A program made the position numbers and the translations under genes. A DNA stretch of 64,000 bases from NCBI RefSeq assembly GCF_000422865.1, contig NZ_AUGW01000003.1, positions 248,001-312,000 of the forward strand. The letters are read 5' to 3'. Shown here one piece after another: positions 56,264-64,000 of this stretch (position 1 is the first letter of the stretch; each line of letters begins with the position of its first letter). The notes below the pieces were generated by a model. That model saw only the letters and a list, made by a program, of their open reading frames with translations, searched no databases and had not been told where the DNA came from. The stretch is from Oceanospirillum maris DSM 6286. GTDB taxonomy: Bacteria > Pseudomonadota > Gammaproteobacteria > Pseudomonadales > Halomonadaceae.

Positions 56264-56298
56264 GACAACTCACTCCTAAATACAACTAGAGGTTGCAG

Positions 56299-56829
56299 TT
56301 AACGTTTTCCTTTCAACTGTGCAAGCACGCTAAAAGGATTTTCCGGTTTAGTTTCAGGTTGGACTTCTTCTGCTTCACCTGAAACCAGCATTTCACTTGT
56401 TACCAAGCAATCACCTTCATCATGATACAACGCAATGGGCAGCGTCAGAAGAATTTCATCTTCTATCACGGGTAATAACTCAAGCTTCTCGTCTTCGACG
56501 ATCAGCGGTTCATACTGTTTCGGCAAGTTAGCCGCAGCCTCATCAGAAGCGGCGATAGCTAACAGAAATTCGCTATCAACCTCAAAAGGCATCGCTTGCA
56601 TGCAGCGCTGACAAGGAACCTGAAACAGGCCCTTCAGCCTACCGCGTACAAAGCGGATTCTCTGAGGGTCAATATCGAACTCAAGACGTACATGGCAATG
56701 CCCTTCGGTACTCATTAGGACATCAAGCACGCGATGGCATTTTTCTAGAAGAATATCCCCTTCCAGAACACCAGCATCACGAGCTAATTTGTACGGCTCG
56801 ATCGTAATGGGAAGTCGGTCACCAAACAT
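56299..56829 (-). CDS. yceD: YceD family protein (DUF177)
   Basis: 176-aa DUF177 protein of the conserved yceD-rpmF pair, implicated in 23S rRNA accumulation. CHVRLEFDIDPQRIRFVRGRLKGLFQVPCQRCMQAM contains the CxxC pair typical of the family, and the C-terminal NPFSVLAQLKGKR is a hallmark. It is first in the rpmF-plsX-fab operon; divergent from maf. Confidence 0.92.
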   Translation of the reverse strand: MFGDRLPITIEPYKLARDAGVLEGDILLEKCHRVLDVLMSTEGHCHVRLEFDIDPQRIRFVRGRLKGLFQVPCQRCMQAMPFEVDSEFLLAIAASDEAAANLPKQYEPLIVEDEKLELLPVIEDEILLTLPIALYHDEGDCLVTSEMLVSGEAEEVQPETKPENPFSVLAQLKGKR

Positions 56830-56966
56830 AAGCGCGCAATAATAGGGATATGACCCGCAACTGTCAAAGAATTGAAGTCAAGAACAGCAAATAATCTCTG
56901 AAAAGATCGGATACAATCCGTTTTTCAGGGGGCAATCCATCCCCTAATCAGTGTATCGTTCGCGAA

Positions 56967-57004
56967 AACTGGCCGATATCAATTTATCAACTGGCCGATA
57001 CTAA
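56967..57004. repeat. 16-bp direct repeat upstream of maf
   Basis: AACTGGCCGATATCAA (56967-56982) and AACTGGCCGATACTAA (56989-57004), separated by 6 bp; two mismatches. It sits just before the maf ribosome site. Confidence 0.8.
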
Positions 57005-57027
57005 TCCATCACAAGGATATTATTTTC

Positions 57028-57606
57028 ATGCTCTCATTAGTTCTGGCGTCCACTTCCCCTTATCGAAAACAGTTACTCAACAAGCTTGGGTTACCTTTTA
57101 TACAAGATTCACCCAATATTGACGAAACCGCCTATGAAAAAGAAAGCGCCAGCACACTGGTCGAACGCCTTGCCAAAGAGAAAGCTTTCGCTCTGACAGA
57201 GAATCATCCTAACAGCCTGATCATCGGCAGCGACCAAGTCGCTACCTTTGACGGGCGCATTATCGGCAAACCGCACACTAAAGACAACGCTCAAAAACAA
57301 CTTAACCGCTTTAGTGGGCAAAAAATTACGTTTTATACGGGCTTAGCGGTTCATAATAGCGCGACAGGTGAGACCAAAAGCCTTGTGGAGTCCTTTGTCG
57401 TACATTTTCGCGACCTAACGGAACAAGAGATCATCCACTATATCGAACGAGAACAACCGCTGGACTGTGCCGGTAGCTTTAAAGCAGAAGGTCTCGGCAT
57501 CACACTCTTTACTCACTTAGAAGGCCGAGACCCTAATACCTTAATCGGCTTACCACTTATCGCTCTTTGTGATCTTTTAATCGCCTTTGGTCATTCACCG
57601 CTATAG
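57028..57606 (+). CDS. Maf family nucleotide pyrophosphatase (YceF type)
   Basis: 192-aa Maf protein, a house-cleaning pyrophosphatase for modified nucleotides. [46 protein letters not shown] and the [16 protein letters not shown] segment are typical. Its position next to yceD-rpmF matches E. coli yceF (MafB, 7-methyl-GTP-specific). AAGGAT precedes the ATG. Divergent from yceD and convergent with sppA. Confidence 0.92.
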   Translation: MLSLVLASTSPYRKQLLNKLGLPFIQDSPNIDETAYEKESASTLVERLAKEKAFALTENHPNSLIIGSDQVATFDGRIIGKPHTKDNAQKQLNRFSGQKITFYTGLAVHNSATGETKSLVESFVVHFRDLTEQEIIHYIEREQPLDCAGSFKAEGLGITLFTHLEGRDPNTLIGLPLIALCDLLIAFGHSPL

Positions 57607-57609
57607 CCG

Positions 57610-57651
57610 TACAAAACGAGCGACTTAGAGAATACAAAACGAGCGACCTAG
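57610..57651. repeat. 19-bp direct repeat between maf and sppA
   Basis: TACAAAACGAGCGACTTAG (57610-57628) and TACAAAACGAGCGACCTAG (57633-57651), one mismatch, 4 bp apart. The second copy includes the sppA stop codon. Confidence 0.85.
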
Positions 57652-58661
57652 TACAGCTTTTGCTCACTGAGCAACGCTTTTATCTGAACACCCATTTCAC
57701 GGCTGATCTGTTTCCACGGAGACAGCTCAGGCGTAAAATCAACCAGTCGACTGACACCAACCTTGCTCTCGGCCACTTGGCGCACACTGGCCAAACCATC
57801 AATCAAGCCTAAACCGACGGCTTGCTCACCACTCCAAACAAGACCAGAGAAAACCTCATCTTGATCAGCAAGGCGATCACCACGGCCATCTTTTACTGCC
57901 TTGATAAATTGCTGATGGGTTTCATTCAACACTGATTGCCAAAACTGTGCCTGTTGATCGCTCATCGTCGTAAAAGGATCGAGAAAGGCTTTATTATCAC
58001 CAGCGGTAAAGACACGACGTTCAACGCCGAGTTTATCAATAAGCCCACCGAAGCCAAACCCAGCGGAAACCACACCAATAGAGCCGACAAGACTTGCGCG
58101 GTTAGCGTAAATTTCATCCGCACCAGCGGCGATATAATAAGCACCGGATGCCCCCATATCACGGATAACCGCATAAACAGGCACATCAGGGTTTTCGTGA
58201 CGCAAACGCACTAGCTCGTCATAGACCTGCCCAGAATGTACCGGGCTACCACCAGGGCTGTTAATATTCAAAATAAGAGCACGGGTACCGCTATTATCAA
58301 AAGCAGCGCGTATTCCACGGATTAAACTATCAGCATTCGCTTCTTGCTCTTCGCCAATCTGCCCTAGCACATTAACAATCGCCACATGATCGCCGGTTTC
58401 AATATCACCGCTAATTTGATGAGCGGATCGCCAGAAAATAGCCATAGCCACCAGCACAACCGCTAAACGCACAAAACGGAAAAACAGTTTCCACCGACGC
58501 CCACGACGCTGCTCTTTCAAGGTCTCCATCAGCCAAGTCTGCATCAGCTTATTCTGTTGAATAGCAGGATCTTCAACCGTAGGGCTAACCTTCTGCATCA
58601 CCTCTGCCGTGACTTCAGTTTTTTGTCCTTTTTCAGGCTCATTCCAATCTGATTGACTCAT
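57648..58661 (-). CDS. sppA: signal peptide peptidase SppA, S49 family
   Basis: Inner-membrane serine protease that degrades signal peptides, of the short (about 340 aa) single-domain class. One membrane segment follows a basic stretch (RRWKLFFRFVRLAVVLVAMAIFW). Motifs LNINSPGGSPVHSGQVYDEL, VIRDMGASGAYYIAAGAD (catalytic Ser), RASLVGSIGVVSAGFG and GLVWSGEQAVGLGLIDG are visible. ATG 58661 (MSQSDWNEPEK) is preferred over ATG 58697: AGGA lies upstream and no family similarity extends further. Confidence 0.92.
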   Translation of the reverse strand: MSQSDWNEPEKGQKTEVTAEVMQKVSPTVEDPAIQQNKLMQTWLMETLKEQRRGRRWKLFFRFVRLAVVLVAMAIFWRSAHQISGDIETGDHVAIVNVLGQIGEEQEANADSLIRGIRAAFDNSGTRALILNINSPGGSPVHSGQVYDELVRLRHENPDVPVYAVIRDMGASGAYYIAAGADEIYANRASLVGSIGVVSAGFGFGGLIDKLGVERRVFTAGDNKAFLDPFTTMSDQQAQFWQSVLNETHQQFIKAVKDGRGDRLADQDEVFSGLVWSGEQAVGLGLIDGLASVRQVAESKVGVSRLVDFTPELSPWKQISREMGVQIKALLSEQKLY

Positions 58662-58753
58662 AACGTCATAGGATCCTTTTTCTCTTTCTAACAGCATTAT
58701 TTCTTAACAGGCTAACAGCATTAGCACTCAATAACGCATTAACAAACCGTCAC

Positions 58754-59407
58754 TTATTCTTCTAACAACCAGCCAACAAGTTGATCGAAGCGATCAGCGG
58801 TAAATACCGGCTTATAGCCCTGCAGCCGGTCGGGATGATGGGCACCATAGGTCACAGCCAAACGATCCATGCCTGCATTTTCAGCCATCCCTAAATCAAA
58901 CTCTGTATCACCAACCATAATCGCATCACGAACATCAAAGCGGGCTTCATCGAGCAACTCATGCAACATAAGAGGATCAGGTTTTGATCGCGTCTCATCA
59001 GCGCAGCGAGTTAAATCGAAATAAGACCCCAGCGCCAGATCCACCAAAACCCGATCTAAACCTCGACGACTTTTACCTGTGGCAACAGCCAAGGTGCATC
59101 CTGCCGCTTTTAACCGAGTTAAACCCGTTTCAACGCCATTAAAAAGCGGCATTTCAAGGGTCGACCGCTCAAGAAAGTGATGGGTATAACCCGCTCTCAT
59201 CTGCTCAACACCCGCATCATCAATACCAGGGCAAATATGGCGAATCGCCTCAGGTAGCCCCAGACCGATAATATTGCGCACCGCTTCATCCGTAAGCGGA
59301 GGTTGCCAGCCACAATCTTCACCAGCAGCTTGCATACTGCTAATAATACGCGCCTCAGAATCAACCAAGGTGCCATCCCAATCAAAAATCACAAATGGAT
59401 ATTTCAC
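58754..59407 (-). CDS. HAD-family phosphatase, phosphoglycolate phosphatase-like
   Basis: 217-aa HAD subfamily IA hydrolase: FVIFDWDGTLVDSEARI (nucleophile Asp), LAVATGKSRRGLDRVL, RCADETRSKPDPLMLHELL and MVGDTEFDLGMAENAG. In Pseudomonas and relatives such a gene lies between rluC and sppA, as here. The substrate is not fixed. The start is GTG 59407, with AAGGG seven bases upstream; an ATG 16 codons earlier lacks this. Confidence 0.9.
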   Translation of the reverse strand: MKYPFVIFDWDGTLVDSEARIISSMQAAGEDCGWQPPLTDEAVRNIIGLGLPEAIRHICPGIDDAGVEQMRAGYTHHFLERSTLEMPLFNGVETGLTRLKAAGCTLAVATGKSRRGLDRVLVDLALGSYFDLTRCADETRSKPDPLMLHELLDEARFDVRDAIMVGDTEFDLGMAENAGMDRLAVTYGAHHPDRLQGYKPVFTADRFDQLVGWLLEE

Positions 59408-59460
59408 AATACACCCTTTATCAATAGTCCTAAACAGCTGGTAATTAAAAACCAACAGCC

Positions 59461-60423
59461 CTAAACGGCTGATAGCTGATCTAAAATCCGCTGCAAACTT
59501 GCCTCATAAGGTGCTTCAACCACCGTATAAGCACCTGTCGCAGGGTCAGGAAACCCTAAGGAAGCCGCGTGAAGGAAAAGCCGTTTAAAACCTAAGCTCT
59601 TAAAATGACGATCAACTTTCTCATCCCCATACTTCACATCGCCAATCAGGCTATGACCAATAGACTGAGCATGCACCCGAATTTGATGGGTACGCCCTGT
59701 AACAGGTTCCGCTTCAACCAAAGTACAAAAAACCCCCTTCGCGTCATAACGTTTTAAGATATTAAAGCGCGTCAAAGAAGCCTTGCCCTCTTTTCGATCC
59801 ACCTTGACCACCCGCTCACGGCCACCAATATCGTGTTTTTTCAGCGGTGCATCAATCTCAGTGACAGCCTGGGGCCATCGACCAACTGTCAAGGCATGAT
59901 ACGTTTTACGAAACGCCTTTGCTTTTAGCTGCTCTTGCAGGAAATTAAGCGCTTTACGATTTTTTGCTAACAACAAACAGCCCGAAGTATCTTTGTCGAG
60001 TCTATGTACCAGCTCAAGATAGCAGCCTTCAGGTCGAATCTGCCGAAAGCTTTCAATCAAGCCTCCTTGAATACCCGATCCAGCATGAACAGCCAAACCC
60101 TGAGGCTTGTTCATCACAATCCAGTCATCGGTTTCTTTTAAAACCGCCGCCTCTAAAACCCGCGCCAATGCTTTGCTAACAGGCATATCCTCAGCTTTTT
60201 CAGCCATACGAACCGGCGGCACTCGAACCACATCATCCGTCTGCAATCGGTAAACGGCCTTGACTCGTTTTTTATTAACCCGCACTTCACCTTTACGAAT
60301 AATTCGGTAGACAAGATTTTTTGGCACGCCTTTTAGAAACGTGATCAGAAAGTTATCAACCCGCTGACCCTCATGATGACTATCAATGGTGACAAAACGT
60401 ACAGAGTGAGCAGCTTCAGCCAC
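59461..60423 (-). CDS. rluC: 23S rRNA pseudouridine synthase RluC
   Basis: About 320 aa. An S4-like RNA-binding N-terminus (GQRVDNFLITFLKGVPKNLVYRIIRKGEVRVNKKR) precedes the pseudouridine synthase domain with catalytic Asp in HRLDKDTSGCLLLAKN, GRTHQIRVHAQSIGHSLIGDVKYG and FLHAASLGFP. GTG 60423 is chosen because AGGAGG lies four bases upstream; the longest frame starts at a TTG with no ribosome site. It modifies U955, U2504 and U2580 in E. coli. Divergent from rne, as in many gammaproteobacteria. Confidence 0.93.
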   Translation of the reverse strand: MAEAAHSVRFVTIDSHHEGQRVDNFLITFLKGVPKNLVYRIIRKGEVRVNKKRVKAVYRLQTDDVVRVPPVRMAEKAEDMPVSKALARVLEAAVLKETDDWIVMNKPQGLAVHAGSGIQGGLIESFRQIRPEGCYLELVHRLDKDTSGCLLLAKNRKALNFLQEQLKAKAFRKTYHALTVGRWPQAVTEIDAPLKKHDIGGRERVVKVDRKEGKASLTRFNILKRYDAKGVFCTLVEAEPVTGRTHQIRVHAQSIGHSLIGDVKYGDEKVDRHFKSLGFKRLFLHAASLGFPDPATGAYTVVEAPYEASLQRILDQLSAV

Positions 60424-61089
60424 ATGGCCTCCTGAGCAGTTCTTGAGTGAATTCAAATTGATGGTTTAAGTGATAACTGCTATATTGCACACCGCCTGAA
60501 AAGACAAACAACAGACATCTATTTGTCAGACATCTATCGTCGCCTGCATACCTGAGCGATGGGGTACGAAATCCCCCGACAGGAAAAACAGCTCGGCGTT
60601 CAGGCAGATACCACCGCTACAGTGTTCAATGGCGCAGGGTGTTAATAACACGTTATTAACAACGGGCTATAAGCAACAGCGTGATGGTAACAGATTACAC
60701 ATTGAATGTGAGCTGATTGATCAGCTCGCAATTTCCGTTAAACAGCACACCCAAACAACTTAAATTGTGCAAACGGATCAACTTATGTTTCGTGTCCGGT
60801 GAGACTTGCGGAACGACTGGATTGTTAAGCGTTGGCCGATTGCCAAGCTTGGTACCATCATTTGTCGTCATTCAGTCCTGTACCTTGCCACCAGTATGTT
60901 TTTCACCTTTTACTGAACCCGCCCTCAGCACCGAAGAGTCGGAGGGCCTCAGGTCAGTTAGAAGCTCGGCCCTTTGATCGAACCACTGCTTCACTTTTAT
61001 AGAGCAGAGTAATAACGAAAGAAATCAGCCGCTGTTGAAGAGCATTAAGCACGCATAAAAATATTGATTCTAAGCTAAGCTAAAGTTGG
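60424..61089. other. rluC-rne intergenic region and probable rne leader
   Basis: About 670 bp between divergent rluC and rne. No convincing gene; an 86-codon frame at 60717-60977 has no ribosome site or resemblance. E. coli rne has a long structured 5' UTR that mediates RNase E autoregulation, and the length here suggests the same. Direct promoter assignment is not clear to me. Confidence 0.5.
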
Positions 61090-61127
61090 CCAGATAATCT
61101 GGTATTTGGGTGTCCCAAGGACCCAAA
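61090..61127 (+). promoter_or_regulatory. competing hairpins over the rne ribosome site
   Basis: Palindrome CCAGATAATCTGG (61090-61102) is followed by two exclusive hairpins: TTGGG-TGT-CCCAA (61106-61118) and TTTGGGT/ACCCAAA (61105-61111 with 61121-61127). The AAGGA near 61117-61121 is in the loop and stem edge of the second. Placed just before the ATG, this could control translation of rne. Confidence 0.45.
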
Positions 61128-61133
61128 ATCTCG

Positions 61134-63470
61134 ATGAAAAGAATGCTAATCAACGCAACTCAACCTGAAGAGTTGCGTGTTGCCCTTGTAGATGGCCAGA
61201 GACTTTATGATCTGGATATCGAATCAGGTTCCCGTGAGCAGAAAAAAGCCAATATTTATCGTGGCCGTATCACCCGTATCGAACCGAGCCTTGAAGCTGC
61301 GTTCGTTGACTTTGGTGCGGAACGTCACGGTTTTCTGCCACTAAAAGAGATCTCAAAAGAGTATTTCAGCAAGAAACCTTCTGAAATTCATGGCCGTATC
61401 AATATTAAAGACGTGGTTAAAGAAGGCACTGAAGTTATCGTTCAGGTCGACAAAGAAGAGCGTGGCAACAAGGGCGCAGCCCTAACCACCTTCGTTAGCC
61501 TTGCCGGTCGCTATCTTGTTCTGATGCCGAATAACGCCCGTGCTGGCGGTATCTCTCGTCGCATCGAAGGCGATGATCGCACCCAGCTGCGCGATGCCAT
61601 GAACCAACTGAAAGTACCGTCTGATATGGGCGTTATCGTTCGTACAGCGGGTGTTGGTCGCAGCGCAGAAGAGCTACAAGTTGATTTGGATTACCTCCTT
61701 CAACTATGGGATGCGATTAAAAGTGCTGCGGTTGAACGTCCTGCTCCCTTCTTGGTTTACCAAGAAAGCAACGTCATCATTCGCGCCATGCGTGACTACC
61801 TACGCCAAGATGTTGGCGAGGTACTGATCGACAGCCCAGAAGTACATTTAGAAGCGATGAACTTCACTCAACAAGTGATGCCAAGCTTCCAAAGTAAGAT
61901 CAAGCTTTATGAAGACCCTGTGCCTTTGTTCAGTCGCTTCCAGATCGAAAGCCAGATCGAAACTGCCTTCCAGCGTGAAGTAAAGTTACCTTCCGGTGGT
62001 TCTATCGTTATTGATCACACCGAAGCATTGGTGTCTATTGATATTAACTCCGCCCGTGCAACCCGTGGCAGTGATATCGAAGAAACCGCTCTAAATACCA
62101 ACGTTGAAGCAGCCGACGAGATTGCACGCCAGCTACGCCTGCGTGATATTGGTGGCTTGATTGTTATCGACTATATCGACATGACGCCGGTTAAAAACCA
62201 GCGTGAAGTTGAAAACCGTATGCGCGATGCCCTAAAAGTAGATCGTGCTCGAGTTCAGATTGGTCGTATTTCTCGCTTTGGCTTGATGGAAATGTCCCGC
62301 CAACGCTTACGTCCATCCCTTGGCGAAACTAGCGGTGTTGTTTGCCCGCGCTGCGATGGCCAAGGCACGATTCGTGACGTTCAATCGCTTGCTCTATCGA
62401 TTATGCGTCTAATCGAAGAAGAAGCGATGAAAGATCGCACGGCACAGATCCGAGCTATCTTACCGGTTAGCGTTGCCACCTTCTTGCTGAATGAAAAACG
62501 TAAAACCTTAAGCGATATTGAAACACGCCAAGGTGTTGATTTACTGATTGTGCCGAATCCCCATATGGAAACGCCACACTATGAAGTTTCTCGCCTACGC
62601 GATGACCAAATGGAAACCATCGGTGAAGAATCTAGCTTTGAAATCAGCCTAGAAACACCGGAAAAAGAAGAAGAGACGGCAACGCCTAAAGCAACAGAGC
62701 GCGTTCAAGCAGCTGTACGTAGCGTTGTACCTACGCATACCGCTCCTGTTGCCGCTCCTGCGCCTAAAGAAGCAGCGGCAACGCCTAGCGAAGGCTTCTT
62801 CTGCAAATTAATGAAAGGCCTAGGTAAACTATTCTCAAGCGATGAAGCCACTAGCGCCACAGAGCAGAAGAAGGCCCAGGAAGAATCCGAAAAAGAAAAC
62901 CTTAACGTCCCTGACAAATCTGGCCGTAGCCGTCGTCGTAATGAGCGCAAACCACGCCGTGATAATCGTCGTGACAGCAGTTCTAGCCGAGATGGTAGTT
63001 CTAGTCGAGACGGTAGCTCTAACCGCGATTCTAACCGCGACAACAGCTCAAATCGTGATAGCAACCGTACTTCCCGTGAAGAACGAAATCCTCGTGATGA
63101 TCGTAATCGCGATGATAAGCAGTCAGATGACAAGTCGTCACAAAATGATCGTAAATCAGATCATAAAAAGTCTGATAAGCGTAACGAACGCAACACCGAC
63201 CGCAATGATCGCAAACGTCAAAGCAGTCGTGACAACAAAGCTAAAGAATCTAATGAATCTTCAGCGGAAGAGATTCAAGAGCAGAAAGCACAAGCTGAAG
63301 CTCGCGAAAATAACCGTCCGAAGAATAAGCGCACCCGTAACAATCCACGCCGTCGTCGTCGTAATCGCAATAGCGAAACAGCCGATCAAACGACTGCTCA
63401 GGATCAAAATGCGAATGGCGCAAATAATACAAATACTCAGCCGCAGACCAAACCGGAAAGCGCAAAGTAA
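61134..63470 (+). CDS. rne: ribonuclease E, ended by an in-frame TAA
   Basis: Essential endoribonuclease and degradosome scaffold. ATG 61134 opens [22 protein letters not shown], nearly identical to E. coli; an upstream GTG (61110) adds eight residues and is less likely. The S1 domain is about 39-119; catalytic Asp segments [10 protein letters not shown] and VIDYIDMTP (D303/D346 equivalents) and zinc-link C404/C407 (CPRCDGQG) are intact. An amphipathic membrane anchor [16 protein letters not shown] lies near 552-568, then Arg/Asp/Ser-rich and Arg-rich RNA-binding stretches. The frame stops after 778 codons at TAA 63468-63470, yet continues open beyond. The catalytic half and anchor would remain; the distal partner-binding tail would be lost. 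Confidence 0.9.
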   Translation: MKRMLINATQPEELRVALVDGQRLYDLDIESGSREQKKANIYRGRITRIEPSLEAAFVDFGAERHGFLPLKEISKEYFSKKPSEIHGRINIKDVVKEGTEVIVQVDKEERGNKGAALTTFVSLAGRYLVLMPNNARAGGISRRIEGDDRTQLRDAMNQLKVPSDMGVIVRTAGVGRSAEELQVDLDYLLQLWDAIKSAAVERPAPFLVYQESNVIIRAMRDYLRQDVGEVLIDSPEVHLEAMNFTQQVMPSFQSKIKLYEDPVPLFSRFQIESQIETAFQREVKLPSGGSIVIDHTEALVSIDINSARATRGSDIEETALNTNVEAADEIARQLRLRDIGGLIVIDYIDMTPVKNQREVENRMRDALKVDRARVQIGRISRFGLMEMSRQRLRPSLGETSGVVCPRCDGQGTIRDVQSLALSIMRLIEEEAMKDRTAQIRAILPVSVATFLLNEKRKTLSDIETRQGVDLLIVPNPHMETPHYEVSRLRDDQMETIGEESSFEISLETPEKEEETATPKATERVQAAVRSVVPTHTAPVAAPAPKEAAATPSEGFFCKLMKGLGKLFSSDEATSATEQKKAQEESEKENLNVPDKSGRSRRRNERKPRRDNRRDSSSSRDGSSSRDGSSNRDSNRDNSSNRDSNRTSREERNPRDDRNRDDKQSDDKSSQNDRKSDHKKSDKRNERNTDRNDRKRQSSRDNKAKESNESSAEEIQEQKAQAEARENNRPKNKRTRNNPRRRRRNRNSETADQTTAQDQNANGANNTNTQPQTKPESAK

Positions 63471-64000
63471 TCCGATAGCAATGCTCAACCTGAAAAGCCA
63501 GTAGTAGCAACTAATGTTGAAGCAACATCCGCAGTACAAGATGATGCTCAAACTAAAGATGCCGCCAAAGCAATTTGGGCAAAAGCAGAGGCGACTGTTG
63601 CATCACAACAAACAACCGTTGCCTCTCAACAGAACAGCCCAGCGCAAACAGAAAACGTGATTGCACTAGCGGATGCTCCTGTACAGGCCGATGTTGAAGA
63701 TGCCAATAAAGCCGCTAAAGCAGCCTCAGCGCCTGCCGGTGGCACCCAAAGCGCACCTAAAGCAGCACCTGCACCTGTAGTTGAAGAAACAGTTGAACAA
63801 ACGGTTGAACAAACAACAGAAAAGGCAGCTAAGAAAACAACTGAAACAGACGTTGAAGTAGCTAAAACCACACCGGAAACAAAAGCAACGGTTGAAACAC
63901 CAGCCATCGCTGAAGAGCCAGCGGTTGAAACGCCTACTAAAACTGAAGTTGTAGCAGAAACGCCTGACATTGAGAAAGCGTCTGACGTTAAAGCCGCACA
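63471..64000 (+). pseudogene. in-frame continuation of rne beyond the TAA (runs off window)
   Basis: Directly after the TAA the same reading frame stays open for 176 codons to the window end: SDSNAQPEKPVVATNVEA at first, later EETVEQTVEQTTEKAAKKT and VETPAIAEEPAVETP. This Ala/Glu/Thr/Pro-rich sequence is what the distal tail of RNase E looks like in related bacteria. It has no start codon with a ribosome site. It is the severed 3' part of rne, or part of an intact gene if the TAA is a sequence error. Confidence 0.75.

Noticed and set aside
60717-60977. 86-codon ORF upstream of rne
   Set aside because: Lies in the probable rne leader and has no coding signals.
62985-63070. Arg/Asp/Ser codon repeats considered as a CRISPR-like or VNTR array
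   Set aside because: They are in-frame coding low complexity of the RNase E RNA-binding region, not regular spacers.
62705-63133. Minus-strand and other-frame long ORFs within rne
   Set aside because: Arise from the low-complexity Arg/Asp/Ser codons of rne; not independent genes.

Overview
The window reads as a chromosomal segment of a marine gammaproteobacterium, most like the Oceanospirillaceae (Neptunomonas/Amphritea-type). This rests on Pseudomonas-like but moderate-GC protein sequences, an MvaT-type H-NS protein, the rluC/rne and yceD-rpmF-plsX-fab-pabC-mltG-tmk-holB-pilZ-tatD order, and PsrA-like operators in front of beta-oxidation genes. The assignment is inferred from protein resemblance only. 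Almost everything is housekeeping or conserved accessory metabolism. I see no prophage, CRISPR array or intact insertion sequence.

Layout: 1-3431 is a sensor histidine kinase with two predicted periplasmic sensors, cut by the window start at its receiver domain. 3648-6878 is a nitric-oxide defence pair, norR and hmp, with a sigma-54 promoter and two NorR-type sites between them. 7-11.9 kb holds two alpha/beta hydrolases, a DUF123 GIY-YIG protein, DUF2789, a class I glutamine amidotransferase and DUF3124. 12-15.6 kb is fadBA. A tRNA-Asn follows. 16.8-21.9 kb is a six-gene operon: DUF1445, pxpA, pxpB, pxpC, DUF4392 (D-glutamate cyclase) and a D-amino-acid transaminase. It looks like a complete D-glutamate/5-oxoproline recycling route. 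22.6-29.8 kb carries a secreted endonuclease I with an Excalibur tail, dinG, a TIGR02647 protein, rhlB and an FMN glutamate-synthase-like protein. 30-35.2 kb is an iron-linked cluster (imelysin, di-haem oxidoreductase, second imelysin, DUF1513) behind a promoter with a Fur-like box, ending in an IS200/IS605-type end relic. xthA follows, then etfBA and the divergent ETF-quinone oxidoreductase gene, a UvrD-type helicase, DUF1285, mvaT and a TetR regulator. 46-57 kb is the tatD-to-yceD fatty-acid-synthesis cluster, and 57-60 kb holds maf, sppA, a phosphatase and rluC. The window ends in rne.

The genes connect in several ways. fadBA, etfBA and etfD form the beta-oxidation and electron-delivery chain, and each is preceded by a PsrA-like inverted repeat. 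The etf promoters place this repeat in or just after the promoter. In the D-glutamate operon the two proteins corresponding to the two halves of mammalian D-glutamate cyclase flank the three 5-oxoprolinase subunits.

Most notable: rne has an in-frame TAA at 63468-63470, after which the same frame stays open to the end of the window with typical RNase E C-terminal composition. This is either a nonsense truncation of the degradosome scaffold or a sequence error. Several intergenic regions carry short imperfect tandem duplications of 13-23 bp. Start codons were moved from the longest ORF to internal starts where a Shine-Dalgarno sequence, promoter position or family alignment supported it. These choices are noted entry by entry.
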